The translations under genes and the position numbers were made by a program. Below, piece by piece: positions 19,477-29,308 of a stretch of 64,000 nt of DNA; within the stretch, counting starts at the first letter, position 1, and each line of letters starts with the position of its first letter. The notes under the pieces are model-generated. The model made no database searches. It saw only the letters and a program-made list of their open reading frames with translations, and had not been told where the DNA came from. This DNA comes from MADRE3 sp963718195 (GTDB lineage: Bacteria; Desulfobacterota; Desulfobulbia; Desulfobulbales; Desulfocapsaceae), in the NCBI GenBank assembly GCA_963718195.1, contig CAVQYQ010000006.1, forward strand, positions 434,001 to 498,000. The letters run 5' to 3'.

Positions 19477-19843
19477 ATGGTAACCTACCTTTACTGGCTG
19501 TTGATATTTCTTTTGTGCGCTGCGGTCCTCTATGGCGTCGGCGTAAAAGCGAATAGTTGGAAAATTGGCATTTCCGTTGCGCTGCTTATTCTGCTGGTGG
19601 GGTGGTCAGCCTATTATTTTCGCTTTCAGCAGGTTTTTGTCAAACGATATGGAGGGGTGATGACCATTGTCGTGCCTGCCGGTCAGCATCATCTTGGGTC
19701 GACCTGGAAGGATGACAACCTGTGGATAGAAAATTATCGATCCCAAAACAAACACCTGTGTATTCAGTGAATATTCCAAAGGTAATTTACTGCAGGGACG
19801 GGTCACCATCAAAAACTGCAATCCCCTTTTGCCACAATTGTAA
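19477..19843 (+). CDS. small two-helix membrane protein (frameshifted)
   Basis: AAGGAGAG lies six bases before ATG 19477. The first 38 residues form one or two membrane helices (LYWLLIFLLCAAVLYGVGV and IGISVALLILLVGW), followed by a soluble tail with GGVMTIVVPAGQHHLGSTWK. In the starting frame it ends at 19770, but the conserved-looking tail continues in the next frame (DPKTNTCVFSEYSKG, then VTIKNCNPLLPQL) to a stop at 19841-19843 if one C near 19738 is skipped. I recall similar short proteins in Desulfobacterota genomes, but know no function. It is the only gene between the acetylation cluster and the fatty-acid operon. Confidence 0.65.
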
Positions 19844-19897
19844 TGGGCAACCTGTCGAGTCGGTTTACCTAGGTCGCCACTGCCGGTTGCTTTACTC

Positions 19898-19955
19898 AAC
19901 GCTGCAAAACCCTCGTTCCAGCCAGTTATCAATGGAGCGAGGGTTTTGCAGCGTT
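19898..19955. repeat. long perfect inverted repeat (hairpin)
   Basis: An 18-base arm (19898-19915, AACGCTGCAAAACCCTCG) is matched exactly by its reverse complement at 19938-19955. The stem extends inward by five more pairs, including one G-T wobble (TTCCA with TGGAG), to 23 bp around a 12-base loop. No T run follows on the plus strand, so it is not a simple terminator. It begins 55 bases after the small membrane protein gene. Confidence 0.85.
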
Positions 19956-20276
19956 ATCAGAATATGACAGGGTTCTCCCGGGTTGAGCGATCGTTTTCCC
20001 TCTTGCGGGCTGCGCTGCCCGCCGCCATGACGAAAAATAAATAAGAATTTCAGTGACATATTAAATTTTTACATGCTTGATACGTATCTTACGTTAAAGG
20101 CCGATTATTGCAAGTAACAGGGGTGCCACCAAGCTCTACATTTCTGACCGGAGCAAGGTGTTTTGGTGTTACGGTTAAAACATTGTTCTTGTAGTGCTAT
20201 TTTGTATTTTTCGGTGGTAGATGTCTGCTTACTTGTTATCTTATAGTTTGACAGGCAATGGGTAGACGATTTTAAG
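19956..20276. other. intergenic region upstream of the fatty-acid operon
   Basis: About 320 bases without a supported gene. It contains a short GC-rich hairpin (GCGGGC and GCCCGC, near 20005-20022) and, at 20089-20098, TTACGTTAAA, which resembles the ACGTAA operator sites described at 20286 and 33223. An additional regulator site is possible. No RNA gene was recognised. Confidence 0.4.
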
Positions 20277-20305
20277 TTGACTTAAACGTAAGGGTAAAGT
20301 ATAAG
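20277..20305 (+). promoter_or_regulatory. promoter with MerR-type operator for the fatty-acid operon
   Basis: TTGACT (20277-20282) and TATAAG (20300-20305) are spaced 17 bases apart, with ACGTAA at 20286-20291 inside the spacer. The positions of TTGAC, ACGTAA and TATAA relative to one another are identical to those in the promoter at 33214-33242. It lies about 80 bases before the acyl-CoA synthetase start. MerR-family activators bind between the -35 and -10 boxes, which fits the merR gene at 32584-32991. Confidence 0.65.
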
Positions 20306-20383
20306 TTTGGCAATAACGAGACTGTTTTTTGGAGAACGTGAGGATGATTGACCTGAGATAATATTTTCCCAGCAGGAGTTAAA

Positions 20384-22241
20384 ATGGACTTTCTGTCGTA
20401 TAAGTCAATCCCGGCGATACTCAAGGATAACGCAACAAGAATCGGTCAGCGCACCGCAATCAGTTATAAGAAACGCGGAACCTTTCTTTCTCTTACCTAT
20501 GAGGAGTTTTATGAACGGGTGCTGATGCTCGCCCGGGGGTTGTGCAAGGTTGGGATGAAGCCCGGTGACAGAGTCGCCATTTTCTCAGAAAACCGTCTTG
20601 GCTGGGCAATTTCCGATTTTGGTATCCAGAGCGGTCGGGGAGTCACAGTACCGATATATGCAACAAATACCGGAAAGCAGGCGGCCTATATCATCAATCA
20701 CTGCGAAGCAAAGATTGTCTTTGTCTCAACGAAAGCACAGTATGAAAAGCTCCTCTCGGTTCGTGATCAGATACCGGGTGTGGAGCTGGTTATATCCTAC
20801 GAACGTTTTATGGGTGATCGGTCATTTCCCGTCTATACACAATACCAGCTTTCGGAAGTTTCCACGCCACTTACCGAAGAAGAACAGAACCAGCTGGAGA
20901 GCCAGATTGATCTGCTGACCCCGGAAGACCTTATAACGGTCATTTATACATCCGGTACGACAGGTGTGCCCAAAGGGGTGCTCCTGACCCAGTACAATGT
21001 GATGATTAATGCCAAGTACGGCATGAAAAAACTTGGGCGCCTCTCGGAAAATGAAACGTTTCTCAGTTTTCTACCGTTGAGTCATGTGCTTGAGCGAACA
21101 GGTGGCTATTATGCGACCTTGCTCAGCGGCAACCATATCGCTTTTGCCGAAGACGTTAAGGCGGTAATGGAGAACATGGCCGAGATACGGCCGACCTTCA
21201 TGGTCAGTGTTCCGCGATTGTTTGAGAAAATTTATTCACGGGTATATGAAAATGTTCACCAGATGAGCCCGCTGCGAAAAAGTCTCTTCCACCAGGCGAT
21301 TAAAATTGGCAGGGAATATGTGAACAAAAAGTATATCGACAAGGAACCGGTTGGGCTGCTCGGTCTGAAATATCGATTTTTCGACTGGTTGGTGTTCAGG
21401 AAAATACGGGATCGTTTCGGGGGAAAACTCAGGGGGTTCATCTGCGGGGGTGCACCGCTGGACAAGACAATCAACGAGTTCATGTGGACCATCGGCATCC
21501 CGGTGTTATAACGGTTATGGTCTGACCGAAACGAGTCCAGCCCTGACCCTGAGCAGTATTGATGAGGTCCGGTTCGATTCTGTCGGCAAAGTTCTGGAAG
21601 AAACGGAACTTAAACTGGCTGCTGACGGCGAGCTGCTTGCCCGCGGGCCGCAGGTGATGACCGGATACTATAAAAATGACCAGGCCACCCGGGACACCTT
21701 TGAAGATGGCTGGTTCAAAACGGGTGACATTGCCCGAATTGACGACGAAGGTTTCGTTTATATCGTTGATCGCAAAAAAGAGATTATCGTCACGGCAGGC
21801 GGCAAGAATATAGCTCCCCAGCCGATCGAGAACGAACTCAAGCTGGATAAGTATATTTCCCAGGCAATCGTTTTCGGTGATCGGAAACCATACCTGGTGG
21901 CACTGCTCAACCCAAATATCGAGCGGCTGATTGACCTGAGCCGAGATGAGAATCTTGACTATCTCGATACCGATGAACTGGTGAAGAGCAGCAGGATCAA
22001 GGAACTCTATTTCGAGCGGATCGAGGAGATCAACAGGAATCTGCCGCCCTACAGCACCATCAAATATTTCGCTCTGGTTTCGCGCGAATTTTCCATCGAT
22101 GGAGGTGAGCTCACCCCGACGCTGAAGCTGAAAAGAAAAGACATCTATTCAAAATACAAACAGATCATCGAAGAGCTGTACAATAACAACGGTAATGGTT
22201 TGATTCTTCAGTCTAAAACCATAAATGGAGAAGAAAAATGA
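20384..22241 (+). CDS. long-chain acyl-CoA synthetase (AMP-forming; +1 frameshift)
   Basis: Activates fatty acids to acyl-CoA with ATP, the first step of the beta-oxidation genes that follow. About 618 residues if joined. The first part (20384-21508) has the AMP-binding motif TSGTTGVPKGV and SFLPLSHVLERTGGYY. It then meets TAA at 21509-21511 in PVL-stop, while the next frame continues exactly where homology expects it, with NGYGLTETSPA, then GWFKTGDIA and DRKKEIIVTAGGKNI. Dropping one T at about 21506-21509 restores the gene. AGGAG precedes ATG 20384. The end overlaps the next gene by four bases (ATGA). Confidence 0.9.
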
Positions 22242-24626
22242 GGCAGATAAATCGGGTAGCTGTACTCGGTGCCGGAGTCATGGGTGCTACCATAGCCGCC
22301 CATTTGGCAAATGGCGGATTGGATGTCCTTATGCTCGACATTGTTCCCCGGGAACTGACCGAGTAAGGAAAAAGCCAAAGGTCTGACGCTTGAGGATCGG
22401 GAAGTACGGGATCGTATCGCCCGCGAGGGTCTGCAGGGTCTGATGAAGATGAAGCCAGCACCCTTTTACCTTAAAAATTATGCGGATCAGATCGAGGTCG
22501 GCAACCTGGAGGATGACCTGGGCCGGCTCAGAGATTGTGACTGGATTATTGAAGTTGTCGTCGAGTATATGCCGATCAAACTTGACCTGCTGAAAAAAAT
22601 ATCACCGCATCTCTCACCCGGGGCAGTCCTGACCACAAATACCAGTGGCCTATCAGTCAATGAAATGGCTGAGGTGCTGCCAGCTGAGCTGCAGAAAAAT
22701 TTTCTGGTTACCCATTTCTTCAACCCACCCCGCTATATGCGTCTGATGGAAATTGTGCCCTGTACGGCCACTGATCCGGATATCGTCTCGGGAATGGCTG
22801 ATTTTCTCAGCAGAAGACTCGGCAAAGGTATTGTCTATGCCAAAGATACCACAAACTTTATTGCCAATCGTATCGGTGTCTATGCAATTTATAAAGCAAT
22901 GCAGCACATGCAGGAAATGGGGATGACAGTTGAGGAGGTCGATTCGATCTCAGGACCTGCCACAGCACGACCCAAGAGCGCAGCATTCAGAACGGCTGAT
23001 CTCGTCGGGCTTGATACCCTGGCTCACGTGGGTACAAACTCTTACGAACAGCTGCCCGATGACGAGGAACGGGATGTTTTTAAATTGCCTGGTTTCATGG
23101 CCCGGATGATCGATAAAAAAATGCTTGGTAACAAGAGCAGGCAGGGGTTTTATAAAAAAGAGATGGTCGACGGCAAGCGTCAGATTTTTTATTACGATTA
23201 CCGGAATGAAGACTATAAACCGCTTGAGAAACCAAAATTCAATTCCGTCCAGTCGGTAAAACAGGTTGATGATCCAGAAAAACGACTCAAGGCACTGGTG
23301 AACGGCAACGATAAAGCTGCAGAATTTGCCTGGAAAAGTCTGCGTGATACATTGCTCTATACCCTTAACCGAATACCTGAGATCGCCGATGACATCGTAA
23401 ACATTGATAACGCGATGAAGTGGGGATTTAACTGGGAAATCGGTCCGTTTGAAATGTTCGATGCAATCGGGGTCAAAGCGTTTGCTAAACGGGCAGAAAA
23501 AGATGGCCTGGACATTCCGGATACCATCAAGAACATCGATTCGTTTTATCGTTTTAACGAGGACGGTAAGAAAGAGTATTTTGATTTGCAGAACGGTGAT
23601 TACAAGCCGGTTCCCAGCAAAATCGGAGAGATCCAGCTCGAAATCCTGAAACAAAGCGGCCGGGTGGTCGAAAAGAACAGTAACTGCTCGGTGGTGGATC
23701 TCGGTGATGGTGTTTTCGGTTTTGAATTTCATTCAAAGATGAATGCCATCAGCGGTGACATCCTGGCAATGACTCACAAGGCTGTTAAGCGTGCAGAAGA
23801 AGAGGGTATCGGGCTTGTCGTGGCCAACAGGGGGGCAAATTTTTCCGTCGGTGCCAATCTGATGCTGCTTGCAGTGGCTCTTGCCGAGGGCGCCTATGAC
23901 GACATCAACATGGTCCTGAGATCATTCCAGAAGGCCACCATGGCACTCAAGTATGCCAAGGTGCCGGTCGTGGCTGCACCGTTCAACATGACCCTGGGCG
24001 GTGGTTGTGAGTTTTGTCTGCATGCGGACAGTATCAATGCCTATGCCGAAACATACATGGGGCTGGTGGAGATTGGTGTTGGCCTGCTGCCAGCCGGCGG
24101 TGGAACCAAGGAGATGTGCCTGCGGGCGGTAGATCTTGCCCGTCAGTATGAAACGGATGTGCAGCCCTTTGTCCTGAAAAACTTTAAACAGATTGCCATG
24201 GCGACCGTGTCGATGGGGGCAGCTGAACTACCGGCAATGGGATATATGCGCTTCGGAGACAGCATCAGCATGGATCTTGATCTGTTAATTTCCGATGCAA
24301 AGAAAAAAGTTCAGGGGCTTGCCGTAAACTATCGCCCGCAACGGCCGCGCAGCAATATACCGGCGCCGGGGCGCAATGTGGCAGCAAGCATAAAAAGCCA
24401 GCTCTGGAATATGAAGATGGGGGATTTTATCACTGAATATGAAGCTGAGATGGGTGGCATCATTGCCGATGCGATCTGTGGAGGCGACGTGAATCCGGGA
24501 ACCCTGGTGACCGAAGATTATCTTCTCCAGTTAGAGCGTGATAAATTCCTGAAATTGTGCGGTAATAAAAAAACAGCCCAGCGTATCCAGCACATGCTGA
24601 AAACGGGAAAACCGTTGCGTAATTGA
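22238..24626 (+). CDS. FadN-like 3-hydroxyacyl-CoA dehydrogenase / enoyl-CoA hydratase (+1 frameshift)
   Basis: Multifunctional beta-oxidation protein, about 795 residues when joined, like Bacillus FadN. The N-terminal NAD-binding motif is GAGVMGATIAAHLANGG. The dehydrogenase part has FLVTHFFNPPRYMRLMEIVP and the C-terminal part an enoyl-CoA hydratase/isomerase domain (VVAAPFNMTLGGGCEFCL, GVGLLPAGGG). The opening frame reaches TAA at 22364-22366 right after PRELTE, and the next frame resumes with KEKAKGLTLEDREV, so skipping the T at 22364 restores the family sequence. GGAGAAG lies before ATG 22238. It overlaps the acyl-CoA synthetase stop and is followed by the thiolase gene. Confidence 0.9.
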
Positions 24627-24649
24627 TCATAATGAGAGGGGATGAAAAT

Positions 24650-25822
24650 ATGAAAACAGCCTATATCCTGGCAAGCTATCGAACTCCCGGCTGCCGGGCA
24701 AACAAGGGAAAATTCAAGGACGTGCGCCCCGATGATCTGGCAGCACTGGCAATCAGGGGGCTTGTCGAGCGCACCGGTATCGACCCAATAAGTGTTGATG
24801 ATGTTTATCTTGGTTGTTCCTTTCCTGAGGCGGAGCAGGGCATGAACATCGGCCGCGTTGCCGCGATGAAAGCGGGAATGCCGGTAGAAATTCCCGGTCA
24901 GACCATCAATCGCTTCTGCTCGTCCGGTCTCCAGAGTATCGCCATGGCCGCCGAGCGGGTAATGCTCGGGTTCGCAGACTGTATTATTGCCGGTGGTGTT
25001 GAATCGATGTCCTGCGTTCCGCTGGGCGGACTTAAATACAGTGCCAATCCGGGCATGGCAGAAGCCTGGCCCGAGGCATACTCGTCAATGGGAATTACTG
25101 CTGAACTCGTGGCAGAGAAATACAACATCGACAGAATGGCAATGGATAGCTTTGCGGTAAAGAGTAATGAAAAAGCGGCACAAGCTATCGAGTCCGGCAC
25201 GTTTACTGATGAAATAATACCTGTCGAGATAGAGAAGGACACCCTGGTCAATGGGAAGATAAAGAAAACAAAGGAACTTGTTACCGTCGATGACGGCGTC
25301 AGAGCCGGAACAACGATGGAGACCCTGGCCAAACTCAGGCCGGCATTCAAGGTCGGCGGACCGGTTACTGCGGGAAATTCCTCTCAGATGACAGATGGCG
25401 CAGCCGTATCTCTCGTCGTATCAGAGGAGTACCTGAAGAGGATAGACAAGGAGCCAATGGCGAAATACCTGGCCTTTGCCGTAAAAGGTGTTCCTCCTGA
25501 AATAATGGGAATTGGACCGATTGCGGCAATTCCGGCTGCCCTGAAGATGGCTGGACTGAAGCAGCAGGAGCTGCAACTGATCGAGCTTAATGAAGCGTTT
25601 GCAGCCCAGGCACTTGCGGTTATCAAGGAACTGGGGCTGGACCCGGATATCATTAATGTCAATGGCGGGGCAATTGCCCTGGGACATCCGCTCGGCTGTA
25701 CCGGGGCCAAATTGACGGCAACACTGTTACACGAAATGGGACGCAGGGGGTTGCGTTACGGCATGGTTTCAATGTGTATCGGCGGCGGGATGGGTGCCGC
25801 TGGAATTTTCGAAAAATTATAA
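24650..25822 (+). CDS. acetyl-CoA C-acyltransferase (thiolase)
   Basis: Cleaves 3-ketoacyl-CoA with CoA to yield acetyl-CoA, completing each beta-oxidation turn. The 390-residue protein has the acyl-enzyme Cys in NRFCSSGLQSIAMAA, the His in GGAIALGHPLGCTGAK (where a Cys also sits) and the general-base Cys in SMCIGGGMGAAG. ATG 24650 follows AGAGGGG; a longer TTG-started frame overlaps the upstream stop. It pairs with the FadN-like protein as the FadA-type partner. Confidence 0.95.
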   Translation: MKTAYILASYRTPGCRANKGKFKDVRPDDLAALAIRGLVERTGIDPISVDDVYLGCSFPEAEQGMNIGRVAAMKAGMPVEIPGQTINRFCSSGLQSIAMAAERVMLGFADCIIAGGVESMSCVPLGGLKYSANPGMAEAWPEAYSSMGITAELVAEKYNIDRMAMDSFAVKSNEKAAQAIESGTFTDEIIPVEIEKDTLVNGKIKKTKELVTVDDGVRAGTTMETLAKLRPAFKVGGPVTAGNSSQMTDGAAVSLVVSEEYLKRIDKEPMAKYLAFAVKGVPPEIMGIGPIAAIPAALKMAGLKQQELQLIELNEAFAAQALAVIKELGLDPDIINVNGGAIALGHPLGCTGAKLTATLLHEMGRRGLRYGMVSMCIGGGMGAAGIFEKL

Positions 25823-25852
25823 AGTGATAATAACCTCAGAAGGGGATAGCAA

Positions 25853-27634
25853 ATGACAGATACAATTATCAAAGGTGGGGAATACCTGATAGCCGAGACC
25901 GCATGCCAGGATGTCTTTACTCCCGAGGATTTCAGTGACGAACAGCGGCAGTTTGCTGAGACCACAGAACAGTTTGTAGAAAGCGAGATTGTTCCTCATC
26001 TGGAGGAAATCGAAAACCAGGAATTTAGCCTGGTTGTCGAAGGCATGCGAAAATGCGGTGAACTTGGCCTGCTGATGATGGATGCACCCGAAGAATATGG
26101 CGGACTCGAACTGGACAAAGCATCCTCGATGCTGGTGGCTGAAAAGATATCTGTTACAGGATCCTTTTCGGTTGCCTATGCCGCACATACCGGTATCGGA
26201 ACACTTCCACTGATCTATTACGGAACAGATGAGCAGAAAGAAAAATATCTTGAAAAGATTATTTCTGGAGAATGGTGTTCTGCCTATTGTCTGACAGAAC
26301 CTGGTTCAGGCAGCGATGCACTCGGTGCTCAAGCTTCTGCGGTATTGTCTGAAGATGGCAAACACTACATTCTGAACGGCACAAAACAGTTTATTACCAA
26401 CGGTGGTTTTGCAGAGTTGTTTACTATTTTTGCTAAAATCGACAAGGAACATTTCACCGCCTTTCTCGTCGAGAAAGACTTTGAAGGCCTTATTGTCGGA
26501 CCAGAAGAGAAAAAGCTCGGGATAAAGGGTTCCTCGACAACTCAGATCATCCTGGACAATTGCAAGGTCCCGGTGGAAAATCTGCTCGGCGAGCCGGGGA
26601 AGGGACATAAGATCGCCTTCAATGTCCTCAATGTCGGCAGGTTCAAGCTTGGGGCAGGGGTGACCGGTGCCGCTAAAATGGCCCTTGTCACCGGTATCAA
26701 GTATGCAAACGAGCGTAAACAGTTCAAGAGAAAGATCAGCAGCTTCGGGGCGATTGCCGAAAAAATTGCCGATCTGACCGCTGATCTGTTTGCTTCAGAG
26801 TCGCTTGTCTACCGGCTGGCAGGGCTGCTTGACAACAAACTTGCCACGATTGAAAAGGGGATCGACAATTACTACGAGGAGTACCAGAGGGGGATTGAAG
26901 AGTATGCCCCTGAATGCGGGATTTCAAAAGTGTTCTGCAGCGAGGTCCTGGCCCGCACTGTTGATGAAGTCGTACAGATTCATGGTGGCTACGGGTACGT
27001 CAGTGAGTACCCGGCAGAACGCTATTATCGTGACGAGAGGATTAACCGGATTTTCGAAGGAACAAATGAAATCAATCGGTTACTGATACCGGGGATGATC
27101 CTGAGAAAAGCGATGAAAGGTGAGCTGCCGCTCCAGTCAGAGGCGATGAAGGCGTTTGAGTCACTGATGACCCCAAGCTTTGAAGAGCTCGATGATTCTG
27201 TTCTCTTTGCTGCGGAAAAAGAGCTGATCAAAAACCTGAAAACCCTTTTTCTGATACTCTCCGGTGTCGGGGTCCAGAAATTCATGGACAAGATTGCCGA
27301 CGAACAGGAAATCCTGATGGCGGCAGCAGATATCGCCATCCAGATTTTCGCTCTCGAGAGTACAGTGCTGCGTGCTGAAAAACATTTCAGCGAGGCGAGC
27401 GATAACCGGAAGGAGCTGCTCAGGGCGGCGGTCAAGGTCTTTGCTTTCAGTGCCACCGAGATTGCCGGATCAGCTGCAAAAAAAGGAGCATTTTATATAG
27501 AGGAAGGAGATACGCTTACCATGATCTTGTCTGGTATCAGGCGATTTGCCAAATATGATGCGACAGGTCTGCTTGGTGCAAAACGACTGCTTGCAGGTGC
27601 AGCATGTGAAGAAGAAAAATACCTCTTTTCGTAA
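25853..27634 (+). CDS. acyl-CoA dehydrogenase (long form)
   Basis: FAD enzyme that introduces the 2,3-double bond in acyl-CoA and passes electrons to ETF. At 593 residues it is the long form with a C-terminal extra domain, as in FadE/VLCAD-like proteins of the FadNAE group. Signatures are AYCLTEPGSGSDA, FITNGG, NERKQFKRKI and VQIHGGYGYVSEYP-YRDERI; the catalytic Glu is probably the one in FEGTNEINRLLI. AGGGGAT precedes the ATG, 30 bases after the thiolase. Together these genes form a FadD-N-A-E set. Confidence 0.95.
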   Translation: MTDTIIKGGEYLIAETACQDVFTPEDFSDEQRQFAETTEQFVESEIVPHLEEIENQEFSLVVEGMRKCGELGLLMMDAPEEYGGLELDKASSMLVAEKISVTGSFSVAYAAHTGIGTLPLIYYGTDEQKEKYLEKIISGEWCSAYCLTEPGSGSDALGAQASAVLSEDGKHYILNGTKQFITNGGFAELFTIFAKIDKEHFTAFLVEKDFEGLIVGPEEKKLGIKGSSTTQIILDNCKVPVENLLGEPGKGHKIAFNVLNVGRFKLGAGVTGAAKMALVTGIKYANERKQFKRKISSFGAIAEKIADLTADLFASESLVYRLAGLLDNKLATIEKGIDNYYEEYQRGIEEYAPECGISKVFCSEVLARTVDEVVQIHGGYGYVSEYPAERYYRDERINRIFEGTNEINRLLIPGMILRKAMKGELPLQSEAMKAFESLMTPSFEELDDSVLFAAEKELIKNLKTLFLILSGVGVQKFMDKIADEQEILMAAADIAIQIFALESTVLRAEKHFSEASDNRKELLRAAVKVFAFSATEIAGSAAKKGAFYIEEGDTLTMILSGIRRFAKYDATGLLGAKRLLAGAACEEEKYLFS

Positions 27635-27643
27635 AAGCTCCGG

Positions 27644-28666
27644 ATGTTCCCGGGAACTTGCACCTTTTGGGCTCCCGGGCTGATGGATCTGTTGCATAAT
27701 TCAGAAGCTGTCGTCAAGCGCGACATGGTACCAACACAATATACGGTAGATACTCCCTATATGGTGGGTCCGGTACATTTTTATACCATTGACCTCGATG
27801 GTGAACTGGTAATGTTCGATACCGGCCCGCCTACCGAAGAAGGAACATTATTCCTTCAGGATCATGTTGAGCTCGAACGCCTCAAGCATGTGATCATTAC
27901 CCATTGCCATGTTGATCATTACGGCCAGGCAGCCTGGCTTCATGCCAACAGCGATGCCGCGGTCTATTTTCCCTACCGTGACATCCTGAAGATAAAACAG
28001 CATGAAAAACGTCTGGAAAAGATGTATGAGCTGCTTTCAGGCATGGGTTTTGACGAGGGTTACCTGGTCAGGTTCCGTGAATCGTTTAACCGTGGAACCG
28101 TTTTTCCTCCTGTTCCGGCCAGCTACCTTGTCGCTGAGCATGATGTTCCCGATCGGCTCGGTATTAACATTCTCGGCTGTGCCGGGCATTCCCAGAGCGA
28201 TCTGGTATATACCGGCAATAGCTGGGCGGTAACCGGCGATACCTTGCTTCGTGGGATCTACCAGTCGCCGCTGCTTGACGTTGATCTTGAAAATGGCGGA
28301 CGTTTCAATAACTACCAGTCGTATTGTCGGACGCTGTATAACCTTGCGCAGTTAAGGGATAAAACAATCCTTCCCGGGCATCGTCAGACAATTGAGAGCG
28401 TGGATGCAACGATCCATTCCCATATCGCCAAAACACTCTATCGTATCGTACTTCTCAAACCCCATATCAGGCTGTATTCTGTCGCCGAGGTTATCGACCG
28501 TGTTTTTGGAAAGGAGTTGAGCGACCCGTTTCATGTGTACTTGAAGGCCTCTGAAATAGTATTCATGAGCGATCTGCTGGAAAGCCCGGAAGTTCTGCAG
28601 ACGGCACTTCAGCATATTGGCCTGTTTGACAAGGTGAAGGATAATTTTGCCCGGGCTATTGCCTAA
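27644..28666 (+). CDS. metallo-beta-lactamase fold hydrolase
   Basis: MBL-fold metal-dependent hydrolase with the zinc motif ITHCHVDHYG, later His in GCAGHSQSD, an Asp in AVTGDTLL and LPGHRQTIES. The family includes thioesterases and lactonases; in this operon an acyl-CoA or acyl-ester substrate is a reasonable guess. The frame begins at ATG 27644, but ATG 27683 (MDLLHN) and ATG 27725 are alternative starts, and none has a good ribosome binding site. It is ten bases after the acyl-CoA dehydrogenase. Confidence 0.8.
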   Translation: MFPGTCTFWAPGLMDLLHNSEAVVKRDMVPTQYTVDTPYMVGPVHFYTIDLDGELVMFDTGPPTEEGTLFLQDHVELERLKHVIITHCHVDHYGQAAWLHANSDAAVYFPYRDILKIKQHEKRLEKMYELLSGMGFDEGYLVRFRESFNRGTVFPPVPASYLVAEHDVPDRLGINILGCAGHSQSDLVYTGNSWAVTGDTLLRGIYQSPLLDVDLENGGRFNNYQSYCRTLYNLAQLRDKTILPGHRQTIESVDATIHSHIAKTLYRIVLLKPHIRLYSVAEVIDRVFGKELSDPFHVYLKASEIVFMSDLLESPEVLQTALQHIGLFDKVKDNFARAIA

Positions 28667-28723
28667 CCGAGCTGTCAATCGGCAGCCTTGTAATCTATGT
28701 CTGAGGCCAAAGGGAGCACGTCC

Positions 28724-29242
28724 ATGAAAGGTTTTGATCTCCTGGTCTCACTCACCTCACGGGCGAAAGGATCATCATTCTGGCTCTGGGTCCTCAACAG
28801 GGCGCTTGGCTGGACAATTCCATTTAACCGGCCTCACGGTTTTAAGCTTATTAAGATCGGAGATGGCCTCATCAGGACAATGGCCCCATATAAAAATGGT
28901 AATCTCAATCACCTCAAGGGAATACATGCTTGTGCGATTGCTACCGTGGCGGAGTTTTCTGCCGGTTTTCTGTTATTGACAAGCCTTGATCCAAAACGTT
29001 ATCGACTGATAATGTCCCGAATTGAAGTTGATTACAGTTACCAGGCAAAAGAGCAGATTATTTCCGAGAGCTCAATACTCCCGGAGGTGCTCGAAGAAGA
29101 GGTATTCAAACCGTTACAGCACCAGGAAGCGATCACCATCACGCTGGCAAGCAGGGTAACTGATCTGTCTGGTCATGAGATAGCAGTCGCCTCGACCACC
29201 TGGCAGGTGAAACGCTGGGACCAGGTTCGCACGCAACTCTGA
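28724..29242 (+). CDS. DUF4442 hotdog-fold thioesterase-like protein
   Basis: A 172-residue hotdog-fold protein of the DUF4442 / YiiD-C group. The signature is NHLKGIHACAIATVAEFSAG, which sits where hotdog thioesterases place their catalytic loop and helix. It probably hydrolyses acyl-CoA in the fatty-acid operon. ATG 28724 is preferred because GGGAG lies seven bases upstream; ATG 28697 in the same frame has none. Confidence 0.8.
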   Translation: MKGFDLLVSLTSRAKGSSFWLWVLNRALGWTIPFNRPHGFKLIKIGDGLIRTMAPYKNGNLNHLKGIHACAIATVAEFSAGFLLLTSLDPKRYRLIMSRIEVDYSYQAKEQIISESSILPEVLEEEVFKPLQHQEAITITLASRVTDLSGHEIAVASTTWQVKRWDQVRTQL

Positions 29243-29308
29243 AAGGTTCGTGGGTGATAGAGAAGATCGTTGTTTGGAAAACGAACCGTCTGGAAAAGCA
29301 GGAGATAT

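Noticed and set aside
19890..19962. Integron attC site at the long inverted repeat
   Set aside because: The left end fits RYYYAAC, but the right end (GTTATCA) does not fit GTTRRRY, the stem lacks the usual unpaired bases, and there is no integrase or cassette.
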